Shown piece by piece: positions 25,174-32,882 of a stretch of DNA of 64,000 bases. The first letter of the stretch is position 1, and every line of letters starts with the position of its first letter. A program made the translations under genes and the position numbers. Where the stretch lies: the NCBI GenBank assembly GCA_046292445.1, contig JBKBQT010000017.1, positions 1 to 64,000 of the forward strand. Direction: 5' to 3'. A model generated the notes under the pieces. It did no database searches. It had not been told where the DNA came from and worked only from the letters and a program-made list of their open reading frames with translations. This DNA is from CALIZF01 sp046292445. GTDB lineage: Bacteria; Pseudomonadota; Alphaproteobacteria; Rhodobacterales; Rhodobacteraceae.

Positions 25174-25359
25174 ATGATGCAACTGCTACAATCCACCGGA
25201 AGCATGGAAGCCGACCGCCTCATGGTCGACTTCATTTCCAATCCACGCTTCCCGGAAGCGCTTGCCCGGATCAAGCGCGCCGCAGCCGAAAACGACGATG
25301 AATTCTTGGCTGACTTCCTTTTGCGCGCCTATCTGGGGTCGACGCCAACCGGGGAATGA
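25174..25359 (+). CDS. small unknown satellite protein B (61 aa)
   Basis: A short acidic protein that begins MMQLLQSTGSMEADRLMVDF. Its ATG has AAAGGAG five bases upstream, which makes translation likely. It is predicted helical and soluble. No family is recognised. Base composition is AT-richer than the host. It follows small protein A by 94 bp, which include an inverted repeat, and faces the minus-strand gene at 25383. Confidence 0.5.
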   Translation: MMQLLQSTGSMEADRLMVDFISNPRFPEALARIKRAAAENDDEFLADFLLRAYLGSTPTGE

Positions 25360-25382
25360 TCGACGGCAGGGCGCAGGCCGGG

Positions 25383-25688
25383 TTATCTCGGCTTGCGCGT
25401 GAAATCAAACCGAAGATCAGACTCGGAAATCCAAGACGGCTGCGGCAGTCGTTCGCTTGCGTCCGGGTCGATAGATTTCAGCCACCAGAAGAATTCAAAG
25501 GCTGCATGTTCGGCCGAATAGTTGTCGGGAATGTGCCGCGATGCGCGAACCGCCAAGACCACAGTTTCAATCCGCCCGCCAACTGAAATCTTGTGCCGGT
25601 CCTTGGGGTCAAGGTCCAAACAGATGTTGTGCGAGTCAAGCATGACCATCGTTTGAACGCACCACAGGAATTCTTCTTGTTTCGTCAT
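25383..25688 (-). CDS. small unknown satellite protein C (101 aa)
   Basis: The protein starts MTKQEEFLWCVQTMVMLDSH (ATG 25688, AGGT nearby); a GTG start at 25712 is possible. It contains a middle aromatic block FEFFWWLKSIDPDASERLPQ and a basic C-terminus. No family is recognised. It is one of several AT-rich accessory genes between portal and terminase. Confidence 0.5.
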   Translation of the reverse strand: MTKQEEFLWCVQTMVMLDSHNICLDLDPKDRHKISVGGRIETVVLAVRASRHIPDNYSAEHAAFEFFWWLKSIDPDASERLPQPSWISESDLRFDFTRKPR

Positions 25689-25727
25689 ATCGCTACCTAT
25701 TTTTCGGTTCACTCTTGCGGCTTTGCA

Positions 25728-25967
25728 TTAGAAGAACCGGATGTAAGTCATAACAAGGCCAGCTATTGCTATGGCTGACCCTGTCACCCATTTCCATTCG
25801 ACTTTCAGGAAGTCGAAGATTGAATGCGCCGCGCGTGAAGTCCAGTGCCGCCGCTGCCATCCGCCAACAAAGAACACGCCGCTATTCGGGTCGTTTTCGT
25901 ATGGCTCAAACTCACCTTCCCACCAAGGCCTAAACCGTTCGCGCATTCCCGTTACCTGTTCAACCAT
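25728..25967 (-). CDS. small membrane protein of the satellite (79 aa)
   Basis: A 79-residue protein whose soluble N-terminal part (REDs of mixed charge, WWEGEFEPYENDP) is followed by one C-terminal transmembrane helix, WVTGSAIAIAGLVMTYI, ending at IRFF. It overlaps the end of the terminase gene by 16 bp, so it is translated from the same message. The tail-anchored layout could suit a holin-like or superinfection-exclusion role, but neither is shown. Confidence 0.5.
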   Translation of the reverse strand: MVEQVTGMRERFRPWWEGEFEPYENDPNSGVFFVGGWQRRHWTSRAAHSIFDFLKVEWKWVTGSAIAIAGLVMTYIRFF

Positions 25968-27709
25968 GTCGACCGAACAACTTGCGGCTGTTTCTTCGGC
26001 GCTGCCTCACTCGATAGTTCTTCGGCCCGTCTGTCAAGGTTCACCCCGATCAACTGCCGCGCCGCCCATGCGTAGACGGTCGCGTCCAGGGTTTCGGCCC
26101 GCTTGCCTTTGATCCGTTCAAACCGCGCTTGGGGAACGCCCCGCACATACCGGACGACTCGCCGCTCAGAGGTCAGTTGTTCAAAGAAGATCGGTTCAAG
26201 GGCTTCCCCGAACCGGACGCCCGCGCCGCGCGCCAGTCGGGTGAACAACTGCGATTTCACCGCGTCCGAACCGACAAGCCAAAGCAGTTGCCCCTTGGTG
26301 CCCGACTTCTGCAAGAATTGCCGTGAGAAGCCCGGAACGCCTTTTATAGCGACCACGCGCCGCCCGTAGCGCGGCCGGGTGTAGCTGTTCACGATTTCCG
26401 TATGCCCGCCGTCGCCAGAGTCGATGCAAGCCGCGTCTATGCGGATCGTGCCGCCGTTCGGGTGCTGCCACGTCTCTTTCAGAAGGGAGTCGAGGTCTTG
26501 CCAGACAGCTTCCCCGTCAATCGGTCCCCAGAAAATCCGGTGATCGAGGGCGAAAATGTCGCTGCGCCCGTGGCCCACGATGACGCATTCAAGCCGGTCA
26601 TCCTGGCAGTCGACGCCCGCCGTCAGGAACAGCACGTCATCGGGCAGGGCATCAAGGCGGAAGGGTTCGCGCCGCCCGAACAATTCGTGTTCATCGAGGT
26701 CATCGCCTTCGGTGCGCCACGGTTCCCCCAGCACCAGGTTGGTGAAGGTCTGCAAGGTTTCCGGGCTTTTCTTGGCTTCCAGGAATTCGGCTGCCAGCTT
26801 CCCCCATCGCGCGTTAAAGTGCGGGCTGATAAGGGCATTCACCTTGAAACCGGCATGGCCCTTCACATCGGGCGCAGTTGCCCGCCAGCGCCCGGCCGCG
26901 ACCATTGCGGGCTTGTGCCGTTCTTCCACAATGCAGCCATTGTTCGGGCAGGTCCAATGTGCGGAATCCGGGTCACCTTCGCGCCAGTGAATATCGGCCC
27001 ATTTGATTTCCGAGAATTCGCTGCAAGAAGGGCAAAGGCATTCGTATATCCGTTTGTCCGACTTGTCATAAAGCCGGGTTGCAGGCCCATAGTCGAAAAC
27101 CGGAGTCGATCCTGCGATGATCTTTCGATCCCGGAAGGTCATGGTGCGCATGGTCGCCAGTTCGATAGGGTCGCCTTCCTGCGACACTTCAAAGCCGTCT
27201 ATTTCATCCAGGATCAGAATTTTTGCCGTATGTCGGCGCAGATTGCGCGGGCTTTTCGCGGCCAAGAATTTCAGACTGCCGCCCGGAAAGCGCCGGTTCA
27301 GCATGGTGCTGCGCCCGGTTTCATCGGCTTCATCCGACAGAAGACCGCGCAAAGCGGGGGATGCGTCAAAGACCTGTTCCAAGTCGACAGCATAGTCGCG
27401 GGCATCATCGGCAGTCGGTTGAACAGCCAAGATCGGCGCGGGCGCATTGGCAACGTGACTGGCGATGATGCCAGACAGAAGGGCAGTATATCCGATGCGC
27501 GCCGATTTCAACACCGTTACCCGTTCAATGCCCGGATCATCGAGGGCATCACAGATTCCGCGCTGATAGGCCCATAGCTTCATCTTGCCCGGCAGGGCAG
27601 AAGCCGTCTGCGGCAGGAAAATGTTGCTTTCGATCCACTCGGCAAGCGGCAGATCGGCCGGGGGTCGCAGGGCTTGCAGCGCGCGGCTGCGGATCAATTC
27701 AATTCCCAT
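25952..27709 (-). CDS. terL: terminase large subunit, lambda gpA family
   Basis: The 585-residue packaging motor and nuclease. The ATPase half shows the gpA-type deviant Walker A KSARIGYT (68-75) and Walker B ILILDEID (164-171). A zinc-knuckle-like group follows (CLCPSC and CPNNGC). The nuclease half starts at FLTAGVDCQDDRLE with the catalytic Asp367. ATG 27709 has AAGGA upstream and overlaps the small-subunit gene by 11 bp. Length is close to lambda gpA (641). The protein would cut and package satellite DNA into the head made by the neighbouring genes. Confidence 0.93.
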   Translation of the reverse strand: MGIELIRSRALQALRPPADLPLAEWIESNIFLPQTASALPGKMKLWAYQRGICDALDDPGIERVTVLKSARIGYTALLSGIIASHVANAPAPILAVQPTADDARDYAVDLEQVFDASPALRGLLSDEADETGRSTMLNRRFPGGSLKFLAAKSPRNLRRHTAKILILDEIDGFEVSQEGDPIELATMRTMTFRDRKIIAGSTPVFDYGPATRLYDKSDKRIYECLCPSCSEFSEIKWADIHWREGDPDSAHWTCPNNGCIVEERHKPAMVAAGRWRATAPDVKGHAGFKVNALISPHFNARWGKLAAEFLEAKKSPETLQTFTNLVLGEPWRTEGDDLDEHELFGRREPFRLDALPDDVLFLTAGVDCQDDRLECVIVGHGRSDIFALDHRIFWGPIDGEAVWQDLDSLLKETWQHPNGGTIRIDAACIDSGDGGHTEIVNSYTRPRYGRRVVAIKGVPGFSRQFLQKSGTKGQLLWLVGSDAVKSQLFTRLARGAGVRFGEALEPIFFEQLTSERRVVRYVRGVPQARFERIKGKRAETLDATVYAWAARQLIGVNLDRRAEELSSEAAPKKQPQVVRSTWLNR

Positions 27710-28316
27710 TGGCGAGTCCTTCCAGGGCTGCCTTGATCTCGGAGTCGATCTCGGCAACGTCATGGGCGCTCAGGTGTGCCAGTTTTGATCCTACGCGCGA
27801 GGGCACGGCCAACATGGTCGACCGAATATCCCGCAAGACATTCGCCCATTCCCTTTCCACGTCTGCCGCCCGGACCATATCGCCACGCGCTGCGGCATTG
27901 GCGATTTCCAGCTTGTCGGCCTGTTCCCGCGCCAACCGCAGTTTTTCGGCTTTCAGTTCATCGGGAACCTGCCCGCCGCCACGGATAGCCCCATCCCGCA
28001 GTTGTGACAGGTAGCCTTGCAGGGATGCCCGAACATCCCAGCGCGCCCGGCCGTTCTTCACAAGAATCCCGTCCTTGGTCTTGGTGCGAACCTGACTCGT
28101 GACGATTCCCAGGAAGGCGGCAATCTCAACCTCGGTCATGGTGGCCGGGATAGGCTCAGCGATTGTCATTTCATCGCTGGCAGGCTTTCGACGGGTTGGG
28201 GCGGCAGGGGTAGCCGGAACAGGGGAAGGCCCCTCAGCGGCCCGCTGATAATGCGGGGCGGGGTCGGCCGTTCCAGGCCCCAAGAGGTCTGAGAGATCGG
28301 TGCTATGTTGTAACAT
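27699..28316 (-). CDS. terS: terminase small subunit, Nu1-like
   Basis: The 205-residue protein precedes the gpA-type subunit with an 11-bp overlap. A Pro/Ala-rich N-terminal tail is followed by a winged HTH (MTEVEIAAFLGIVTSQVRTK, residues 60-80), then a coiled-coil region that binds the large subunit. Small subunits choose the DNA to be packaged, so this gene decides that the satellite and not the helper is packaged. ATG 28316 has GTGAGG upstream. The N-terminus carries STDLSDLL, which recurs in the primase. Confidence 0.85.
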   Translation of the reverse strand: MLQHSTDLSDLLGPGTADPAPHYQRAAEGPSPVPATPAAPTRRKPASDEMTIAEPIPATMTEVEIAAFLGIVTSQVRTKTKDGILVKNGRARWDVRASLQGYLSQLRDGAIRGGGQVPDELKAEKLRLAREQADKLEIANAAARGDMVRAADVEREWANVLRDIRSTMLAVPSRVGSKLAHLSAHDVAEIDSEIKAALEGLANGN

Positions 28317-28415
28317 TGCTAAGCCTCACCAATCGAAAAATTTTGCAAAGGGTGTTTTTTCGGGGGTCTGTGTCCCCGCTGCCCGTCCCCCTTGGGAAGA
28401 ACCTATGATCGAATG

Positions 28416-28741
28416 GGGGCGATGATCGCTTGTGCCCGATGGTGAACCCAGTAAACCCAGTGAACCCACTTTTCCTATATTACCGCCTGAGACGTGCCGC
28501 CTGCCCATGCTGCCCCGTCGCTGCCCTGCCGCCGCTGTGTCATCGCCAAGGGTTTTGTTGGGGGTATATGGGTTCACTGGGTTCACTACTGGCGCAAAGC
28601 ATTGGAAAGGCGAAAGAAAACGGTGAACCCATGCGCCTTTCTGTGGGTTCACGCTGGGTTCACTGGGTTCACCTTTTCGCGGTGCAAATGCGCTGCAACC
28701 GATGATCCGGCTAAAGCGATGATCGGTTGCAGGCGATGATT
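28416..28741. repeat. iteron field, predicted replication origin of the satellite
   Basis: The 437-bp gap between terS and the primase gene (28317-28753) holds no convincing gene but is full of short repeats. TGGGTTCAC or its complement GTGAACCCA occurs at 28442, 28460, 28569, 28578, 28623, 28644, 28655 and 28664, plus one variant (28451). Several copies are in tandem with a 9-bp step. A second motif, CGATGATC or close to it, occurs at 28420, 28700, 28717 and 28734. An inverted repeat GCAACCGAT (28695) with ATCGGTTGC (28722) lies beside it. Such iterons next to a prim-pol/helicase gene are typical of satellite and plasmid origins. Confidence 0.8.
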
Positions 28742-28753
28742 GATCCTGCCGCA

Positions 28754-31012
28754 TCATGCCCGCCACCATTCAATGCCGTCATTCTTGCGGCGCTTCACCC
28801 AACCGAACATGCGAAGGATGCCTGCCGCGTCCCGCGAGGGCTTGCCGGGATGCCTTTCAACCGGGATGCCCAAAGCCGTGAGCACCTCGGCAACCGTCAC
28901 ACTGTCCTTCGGTTGCCGCTCAAAGCCGTCACCATCGGTCAAGCCGTCCAGGATGCGCCGGATAGGCTGTTCCCACGGGTGTTCTTCGCGGGCTGCCTCT
29001 TGCTCAATCGCTGCCTGCCGTTCCAGATCGGGCGGCAAGTGCCACGCTTCACCGGCCCGGAAGGCTGCGGCTGCCTCAGCGAAAAGCTGTTCCCGATCTG
29101 CCGCAAGTCCTTCGGTGTCGATCCGCGCCCCACAAGTCACGGGCCAGAAGCGCCGCCCGCCGCTGGCATCCCGCAGGAAGGCGGTTTCATTCGTGGTGCC
29201 CACAAAGACGCATTGGCGTGGCACAACGTCAGCCCGGCGCGCATAGGGGGCGCGGATTTCATCGGTTGCCCGAGTCAGAAAGGCTTTCAAATCTTCCGCC
29301 TCTGCCTTGCGCGACGGTGCGAGTTCGGCCAGTTCCACCAGCCAATGCCCGCGAAGGTATAGCCCGGCTTCCCGCGCGCCGTCGCGGATCGAGGGCATGT
29401 TGTCGCCTGACCAGTCACCGCCCAGAATGCGGCAGGCAGTTGACTTGCCGATGCCCTGCGCCCCGCCCAGCACAAGAACATGATCGTGCTTGCAGCCCGG
29501 CCGCATGACGCGCGCGACCATAGCCACCAGGAAGGCGCGCCCCACGGCAACGGAATAGGGGGATGCGTCGACGCCAAGGTATCGGGTCAGCCATGATTCA
29601 AGGCGCGGCTTGCCGTCATGGTGCAGCGACTCCAGCCAATCCTTGACCGGGTGATGACGGTTCAACTCGGCAACCGCCCGAACCGCGCCCGCGGTCAGGT
29701 CTGCCCCTACGTTGTGCATTCCGGCCTGTTCAATTGCCACGCGGATCAAACCCAGATCGGCATCGTTGATCGGCCCGGCGCGCCATTCGTCTTGCCCGGT
29801 CATGTCGTTCTTGCGGATCGAATAGCCTTGATCCCGGTTCACCTTGCGCAAAACCAGAATGGCATTGTGCAGCGTCGGTTTCATTTCGCCGTTCTTGGCG
29901 GTGATTATTCCGATCTTCGCTTGTTTCGCTTCCGCAGGAAGTGCAGGCAGATCGTCAAAATCAGATTCAGAAAAGTAATAAGGCCGCTCATACCCGTAAC
30001 CCTTGGCGATTTCAAAAAGCGTCCCGATGCCGACTCCGCTGCGCCGGAAGGATTTCCATTTCTGGCTTTGGTCACGTTCATCGAATTTCAGGGACTGGCG
30101 CGACCAATCCGACCAAAGGTCAAAGCCTTCATCGCTGCCCGCGAATTCAGCGTGAAGCGCCATGCCGATTTTCAGCCATTGGTCGCGGTCATCGGCATCG
30201 GTGATAAGCGCCAAGGCCCGCCGCACTTCCGCCCGGTCTGCCGGTTCCCGGAACAGGTCAGATAGATCGGTGGACGACTTCACCGGCTTGGGCTGCGGCC
30301 CGATCGAGGCAATGCCCGACACGCGGTCAAGCGGTTGCCCTTCCACAAGGAAGGATTCCGGGGGGCGTTCGGCCAAGCCGCCGAAGTAATAGGACTGCGA
30401 CGGGGTGAAGGACTCGGCGGCAAGGATGCCCCCAAGGGCGCCATTCAAGCGGGCACAAAGGGCTTCCCGTTCGGCCGGGGCAACAGAGCGCGCCAGAGGT
30501 GCAAGGACGCGCCAGCGGGGCGCTTCTGCGGTGTGACTGGGGGTAGTGTATATCAGGGCTGCAACGCCCGTTTGGCGCAGCCGTTCGGCCGCGTCTTGGG
30601 GCGATACTGCGCCCGCGTCATAGTCGCCTTCCACGCCCGACACGCGCAACAGGTTGGCATCGTGTCGCAGGCTGCCCTTGTCAGTTCGGGCATCCCCGAA
30701 GGTTGCCAGCTTGACCAGGGGCAGGGCTGCCTTGTTGCGCGCCGTGGTGCTGTTCAGCCGGTCTTGCAGTTGCCGAAGGCTCAGGCGATTCGGTTCGATC
30801 CGCTGCGCCTTCACGTCCGCGAACATCGAGACGGCAAGGGGCAAATCGCAACCTTGATTTTCGGGCGCAAATTCAGTATGTTTATAGCAGGCGTTTTTCT
30901 GAGCCGCCGAAATTTCAGCGCCGTTGCGGGGACCAGCCGCAGCGGCGTTTTCCTTTTCAGGTGGCGTCCAATCGAAAATTTCGCTGAGGTCCGTTGAATA
31001 CGTTTCTTTCAC
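28754..31012 (-). CDS. prim-pol/VapE-type primase-helicase of the satellite
   Basis: The 752-residue protein has an N-terminal AEP prim-pol-like domain (metal-binding pair in VEGDYDAG, Asp130 and Asp132; YTTPSHT and RWRVLAPL) and a C-terminal VapE-type helicase with Walker A GGAQGIGKST at 516-525. LVELAEL, VFVGTTNETAFLRDASGGRRFWPV are partly visible later in the domain. It would start replication at the adjacent iterons. I chose GTG 31012 because AGAGGA lies eight bases upstream; ATG 31114 is in frame but has a weak site and would leave only 24 bp to attR. The N-terminal motif STDLSEIF recurs as STDLSDLF at residues 247-254 and in terS. Confidence 0.85.
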   Translation of the reverse strand: MKETYSTDLSEIFDWTPPEKENAAAAGPRNGAEISAAQKNACYKHTEFAPENQGCDLPLAVSMFADVKAQRIEPNRLSLRQLQDRLNSTTARNKAALPLVKLATFGDARTDKGSLRHDANLLRVSGVEGDYDAGAVSPQDAAERLRQTGVAALIYTTPSHTAEAPRWRVLAPLARSVAPAEREALCARLNGALGGILAAESFTPSQSYYFGGLAERPPESFLVEGQPLDRVSGIASIGPQPKPVKSSTDLSDLFREPADRAEVRRALALITDADDRDQWLKIGMALHAEFAGSDEGFDLWSDWSRQSLKFDERDQSQKWKSFRRSGVGIGTLFEIAKGYGYERPYYFSESDFDDLPALPAEAKQAKIGIITAKNGEMKPTLHNAILVLRKVNRDQGYSIRKNDMTGQDEWRAGPINDADLGLIRVAIEQAGMHNVGADLTAGAVRAVAELNRHHPVKDWLESLHHDGKPRLESWLTRYLGVDASPYSVAVGRAFLVAMVARVMRPGCKHDHVLVLGGAQGIGKSTACRILGGDWSGDNMPSIRDGAREAGLYLRGHWLVELAELAPSRKAEAEDLKAFLTRATDEIRAPYARRADVVPRQCVFVGTTNETAFLRDASGGRRFWPVTCGARIDTEGLAADREQLFAEAAAAFRAGEAWHLPPDLERQAAIEQEAAREEHPWEQPIRRILDGLTDGDGFERQPKDSVTVAEVLTALGIPVERHPGKPSRDAAGILRMFGWVKRRKNDGIEWWRA

Positions 31013-31038
31013 AGTGCAGTTCCTCTTTTTGAGGCCCC

Positions 31039-31104
31039 GCAGGGTTTGACAGATCGGACGAAAATTCAGGAATTTCAACGAACCAGTTGTAGCAGGGTTT
31101 ACAG
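31039..31104. promoter_or_regulatory. repeated motif between the primase and attR
   Basis: GCAGGGTTTGACAG (31039-31052) and GCAGGGTTTACAG (31092-31104) are near copies 53 bp apart. A similar GCGGGTTTTACAG lies at 19011 at the other end of the element. They could be arm-type sites for the integrase or AlpA-like protein. The stretch 31013-31138 must also contain the primase promoter, for which no clear boxes are seen. Confidence 0.4.
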
Positions 31105-31138
31105 TGCAAAGCATTGACCTGCCTTGAAAACCGCACTA

Positions 31139-31153
31139 CAGGGTCGCCCACCA
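31139..31153 (+). repeat. attachment site core, right end (attR)
   Basis: CAGGGTCGCCCACCA is identical to the last 15 bases of tRNA-Tyr at 18937-18951. It marks the right junction; host sequence with high GC resumes at once. Confidence 0.93.
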
Positions 31154-31201
31154 CCAGCCTTCGCCTGCTCGCGGCTTTCGCCCGGTCCTGTCCCGCTGCC
31201 G

Positions 31202-32011
31202 TCAGCCGTGGCGCCACACCTTGACCGCCGAAACCACGAGGATTGCCGCCAGCACCGGCAACAGGACCGCACCGGGGATGACGCCGAGCAGCATCCCGCC
31301 GAGAAACGTCCCCGCGACCGAACCGGCCGCCATGACCAGCAGGAAGGCCCGGTTGCGGCCCAGCACGTCGAAACTCCGGTCGCGGCTGTAGCGGACAAAG
31401 CCCACCAGCATCGTCGGCAGGCTGATCGCCAGCGACAGCGAGCCGGCAAGCTTCACATCGGCCCCGAACAGCAGCACCAGCGTCGGGATCAGAAGCTCGC
31501 CCCCCGCCACCCCCATCAGCGAAGCGACGACCCCGATCCCGAAGCCGGCAACGACACCGGCCACCATCTGTCCGAGCCCGCCGAGGACCGCGCCGCCCGG
31601 GGCCGGATCGTGGCCAAGCAGCAGCACGGCCGCGATCCCGACCAGCAGGACGGCGATGACACGATAGAGCGCCGCCGTCCGCAGCCGCGTCGCCCAGCCC
31701 GCCCCGAACCAGGCACCCGCGAGGCTCCCGGCGAGGAAGTTGGCGATGATCGGCCACTGCGCCGCGATCTCGGCCACCGGCACCGTCCCGGTGCGGAACG
31801 GCAGCGCGCTCGCCACCACCACAAGGCTCATCGCCTTGTTGAGGATCACTGCCTCGAGCGCGGCGAACCGGAACAGACCGATGAGCAGCGGCAGCCGGAA
31901 TTCGGCGCCGCCGAGCCCGATCAGGCCGCCGAGCGTGCCGATCACCGCGCCGCCGAGGAAGGCAGCGTAACCGCTGCGGCGAACCTCTCGGGGGTTGTTC
32001 TGGACGTCCAT
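31202..32011 (-). CDS. TauE/SafE (TSUP) family membrane transporter
   Basis: The 269-residue protein has about eight hydrophobic helices in two repeats, each with the TSUP motif (GGLIGLGGAEFRLPLLIG in the first, GVVASLMGVAGGELLIPTLV in the second). The family exports sulfur-containing or other organic acids; the substrate is not predictable. ATG 32011 is the start. It lies 124 bp after the SDR gene on the same strand, so it may be the last gene of the long catabolic operon. The satellite inserted just after it. Confidence 0.88.
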   Translation of the reverse strand: MDVQNNPREVRRSGYAAFLGGAVIGTLGGLIGLGGAEFRLPLLIGLFRFAALEAVILNKAMSLVVVASALPFRTGTVPVAEIAAQWPIIANFLAGSLAGAWFGAGWATRLRTAALYRVIAVLLVGIAAVLLLGHDPAPGGAVLGGLGQMVAGVVAGFGIGVVASLMGVAGGELLIPTLVLLFGADVKLAGSLSLAISLPTMLVGFVRYSRDRSFDVLGRNRAFLLVMAAGSVAGTFLGGMLLGVIPGAVLLPVLAAILVVSAVKVWRHG

Positions 32012-32135
32012 GGGACGGCCGTATCAGAGCATCGTGACAGCACAATACCCAATCTTCGGATCGCACGGCGGGCGGAACGCAACCCTGCGCGCCGGCCGCC
32101 GGCCCGCGGGCCGTCCCTCCCCCGCTCCCCAAGGC

Positions 32136-32882
32136 CTAATAGGTCGCCCGGCCGCCCGACAGGTCGAACGTGGCCCCGGTGGTGAAACTGTTTTCCTTCG
32201 TGCACATCCAGACGATCATCGCCGCCGCCTCGTCCACCTCGAGGAACCGCCCGCGCGGGATCTTCGAGAGCATGAAGTCGATATGGCTCTGCGCCATCTG
32301 GTCGAAGATGCGCGTGCGCGCGGCCGCCGGCGTGACGCAGTTGACCGCGATGTCCTGCCCCGCGGTCTCCTTGCCCAGCGTCTTGGTCAGGGCGATCACC
32401 CCGGCCTTGGACGCCGAATAGGCCCCGGCATTCGGATTGCCCTCCTTGCCTGCGACCGAGGCGATGTTGACGATCCGCCCATAGCCCTGCGCCTGCATCA
32501 CCGGCAGCACCGCGCGGCAGGTGTGGAACGTGCCGTGAAGGTTCACCGCGACGATCTGGTGCCACTCGGCCACCGGATAGGCGGTCACCGGCCCGTTCGA
32601 CCCCGCGATCCCGGCCGAATTCACCAGCACGTCGATCCGGGCGTGCTTTGCGGCAGTTGTCCTGGCGAGTTTCTCGACCGATGCGGCATCGGTCACATCC
32701 ACCTGCGCCGCGTCGGCCCGCACGCCGAGCGCCCCGGCCGCCTCGACCGCCAGCGCCCCGTCCATGTCCCACAGCACGACCGTCGCACCCGAGGCATGCA
32801 GCCGCCGCGCCACCGCCAGCCCGATGCCCTGCGCCCCGCCGGTGACGACCGCGACCTGCCCGCCCAGATCATAGCTATTCAT
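32136..32882 (-). CDS. SDR family oxidoreductase (operon 3' end)
   Basis: The 248-residue classical SDR shows the NAD loop TGGAQGIGLAVAR, NSAGIAG, the catalytic Ser (NIASVAGKEG) and YSASKAG. ATG 32882 overlaps the upstream FAH gene by eight bases. It resembles the sugar-acid or 3-oxoacyl dehydrogenases that act before a FAH hydrolase in non-phosphorylative sugar routes, but the substrate here is unknown. Confidence 0.9.
   Translation of the reverse strand: MNSYDLGGQVAVVTGGAQGIGLAVARRLHASGATVVLWDMDGALAVEAAGALGVRADAAQVDVTDAASVEKLARTTAAKHARIDVLVNSAGIAGSNGPVTAYPVAEWHQIVAVNLHGTFHTCRAVLPVMQAQGYGRIVNIASVAGKEGNPNAGAYSASKAGVIALTKTLGKETAGQDIAVNCVTPAAARTRIFDQMAQSHIDFMLSKIPRGRFLEVDEAAAMIVWMCTKENSFTTGATFDLSGGRATY

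Larger units (their letters stand above)
18952..31153. mobile_element. capsid-encoding phage satellite (cf-PICI-like), about 12.2 kb
   Basis: The element lies between two 15-bp att copies and has lower GC than the flanks. Nearly all its genes read leftwards: primase-helicase, terminase small and large, accessory small genes, portal, protease-capsid fusion, gpW-like connector, DUF2190 protein, AlpA-like protein and integrase. It encodes packaging and a head, replication and integration, but no tail tube, tape measure, baseplate, tail fibre, endolysin or CI-like repressor. The set agrees with published capsid-forming phage-inducible chromosomal islands, which build their own heads and borrow tails from a helper phage. 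A tail-deleted prophage is the main alternative; the tidy gene coupling and intact att sites argue against random decay. Confidence 0.8.

Noticed and set aside
28326..28769. A 147-codon minus-strand frame between terS and the primase
   Set aside because: Its codons run through the iteron repeats (repeated Val-Asn-Pro), no ribosome-binding site or family is seen, and the stretch is better explained as an origin.
18952..31153. Interpretation as a gene transfer agent or a complete prophage
   Set aside because: Both would need tail, baseplate and lysis genes, which are absent, and a GTA would not have an integrase with intact att sites.
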